Of a stretch of DNA of 7,411 bases, positions 6,848 to 7,411 are shown piece by piece (within the stretch, counting starts at the first letter, position 1; every line of letters starts with the position of its first letter). The notes under the pieces were generated by a model, which was not told the DNA's origin, did not search any database, and saw only the letters and a list, made by a program, of their open reading frames with translations. The stretch is from an uncultured Prevotellaceae bacterium. GTDB taxonomy: Bacteria > Bacteroidota > Bacteroidia > Bacteroidales > Bacteroidaceae. The stretch lies in assembly GCA_902803455.1 (NCBI GenBank), contig CADCQC010000303.1, positions 1-7,411 of the forward strand. The letters are read 5' to 3'. A program made the position numbers and the translations under genes.

Positions 6848-7411
6848 ATGGAAAAAGCCCCGCTGATCGGCATAGCGCGCCACCGTCTCTCCGTCGACGG
6901 CCAGGGTGTCACGACGTTGGTGGCTTTCCATGGCTGTCCGCTCCGTTGCCGATATTGCATCAACTATTCCTGTCAGCGAAGCGACGGGATATGGCGCGAG
7001 ATGACCACCGAAGCGTTGCTCAACGAGGTGAGTATCGATAATTTGTATTTCCTGGCCACGGGTGGCGGTATCACTTTCGGAGGGGGTGAGCCATGCCTGC
7101 GGAGCCGTTTCATCGAGGAGTTCTGCCAGAAGGCCGACAGCCGGTGGAACATCACCCTCGAGACCAGCCTTCACGTGGATATCCGTCATCTCAGACGTCT
7201 GTTGCCCTACGTCAAAGCATGGATTGTCGACATCAAAGATATGAATGCGGCCATCTATCGCCGCTACACATCATGCGACAACACGATCGTCATCAACCAT
7301 CTGCGCTGGTTGCTGTCGCACGATGGCATGAAAGACCGTGTGACCGTACGTTTGCCGCTCATCCCTGATTACAATACAGAAGACTACGTGCGCCGCAGCC
7401 GCGAGGCCCTC
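6848..7411 (+). CDS. Radical SAM protein, glycyl-radical-enzyme activase (PflA-like) family (3' end beyond the window)
   Basis: ATG at 6848 opens a frame that stays open to the window end, giving the first 188 residues. C30-x3-C34-x2-C37 is the [4Fe-4S]-binding motif of radical SAM enzymes, which reductively cleave S-adenosylmethionine. It is preceded by VDGQG (17-21 region), the counterpart of VDGPG in pyruvate formate-lyase activase. GGGITFGGGEP (72-82) is the SAM-binding glycine motif. ITLETSLHV (102-110), DIKDMN (128-133) and LPLIPDYN (169-176) follow in the order seen in PflA-type activases. No extra ferredoxin domain is inserted after the CX3CX2C, as in the shorter activases. Its start is one base after the TonB-C gene's TAA, so it probably belongs to the same transcript. 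No glycyl-radical enzyme gene is visible here, so the target is unknown and another radical SAM chemistry is possible. Confidence 0.82.
   Translation, partial: MEKAPLIGIARHRLSVDGQGVTTLVAFHGCPLRCRYCINYSCQRSDGIWREMTTEALLNEVSIDNLYFLATGGGITFGGGEPCLRSRFIEEFCQKADSRWNITLETSLHVDIRHLRRLLPYVKAWIVDIKDMNAAIYRRYTSCDNTIVINHLRWLLSHDGMKDRVTVRLPLIPDYNTEDYVRRSREAL

Overview
The window looks like chromosomal DNA from a member of the Bacteroidales, most likely a Prevotella relative. Three things point there: promoter -7 elements of the Bacteroidetes type (TAnnTTTG), A-rich leaders without clear Shine-Dalgarno sites, and gene families that are largely Bacteroidetes-specific (a DUF4922-type domain, and a TonB-C protein with a short Cys-rich N-terminus). 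The genus is inferred, not shown. I saw no tRNA, rRNA, CRISPR array, insertion sequence or terminator; both operons run off the window.

Layout. Two divergent operons are separated by about 170 bp (5923-6090) that carries one promoter for each direction. Leftward (minus strand) run three tightly packed genes. The first (5922 to 2137) encodes a protein of about 1,260 residues made of a degenerate GT-A glycosyltransferase-like domain, an intact-looking family 2 glycosyltransferase domain, a DUF4922/HIT-like nucleotidyltransferase domain and a SpoIID/LytB lytic-transglycosylase domain. The second (2140 to 857) is an AmpG-type muropeptide permease whose start codon overlaps the fusion's stop codon (ATGA). 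The third (852 to beyond base 1) is a divergent AmpG/PAT-family paralogue, cut by the window edge. Rightward run a TonB-C-domain protein with a four-cysteine cluster and one membrane segment (6091-6846) and, one base later, a radical SAM protein of the glycyl-radical-enzyme-activase type (6848 to beyond 7411).

How the genes may work together. AmpG imports cell-wall turnover sugars (GlcNAc-anhydroMurNAc with or without peptide) and SpoIID enzymes cleave peptide-free glycan, so the leftward operon is best read as a peptidoglycan salvage or remodelling unit. The fusion protein has no visible signal peptide or membrane segment, so its SpoIID domain appears to be cytoplasmic, on the same side as AmpG's product. 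One testable model is that imported glycan is cleaved, activated by the HIT-like domain and transferred by the GT2 domain. This is inference; no substrate can be read from the sequence. The rightward pair shows no evident functional link to the leftward operon.
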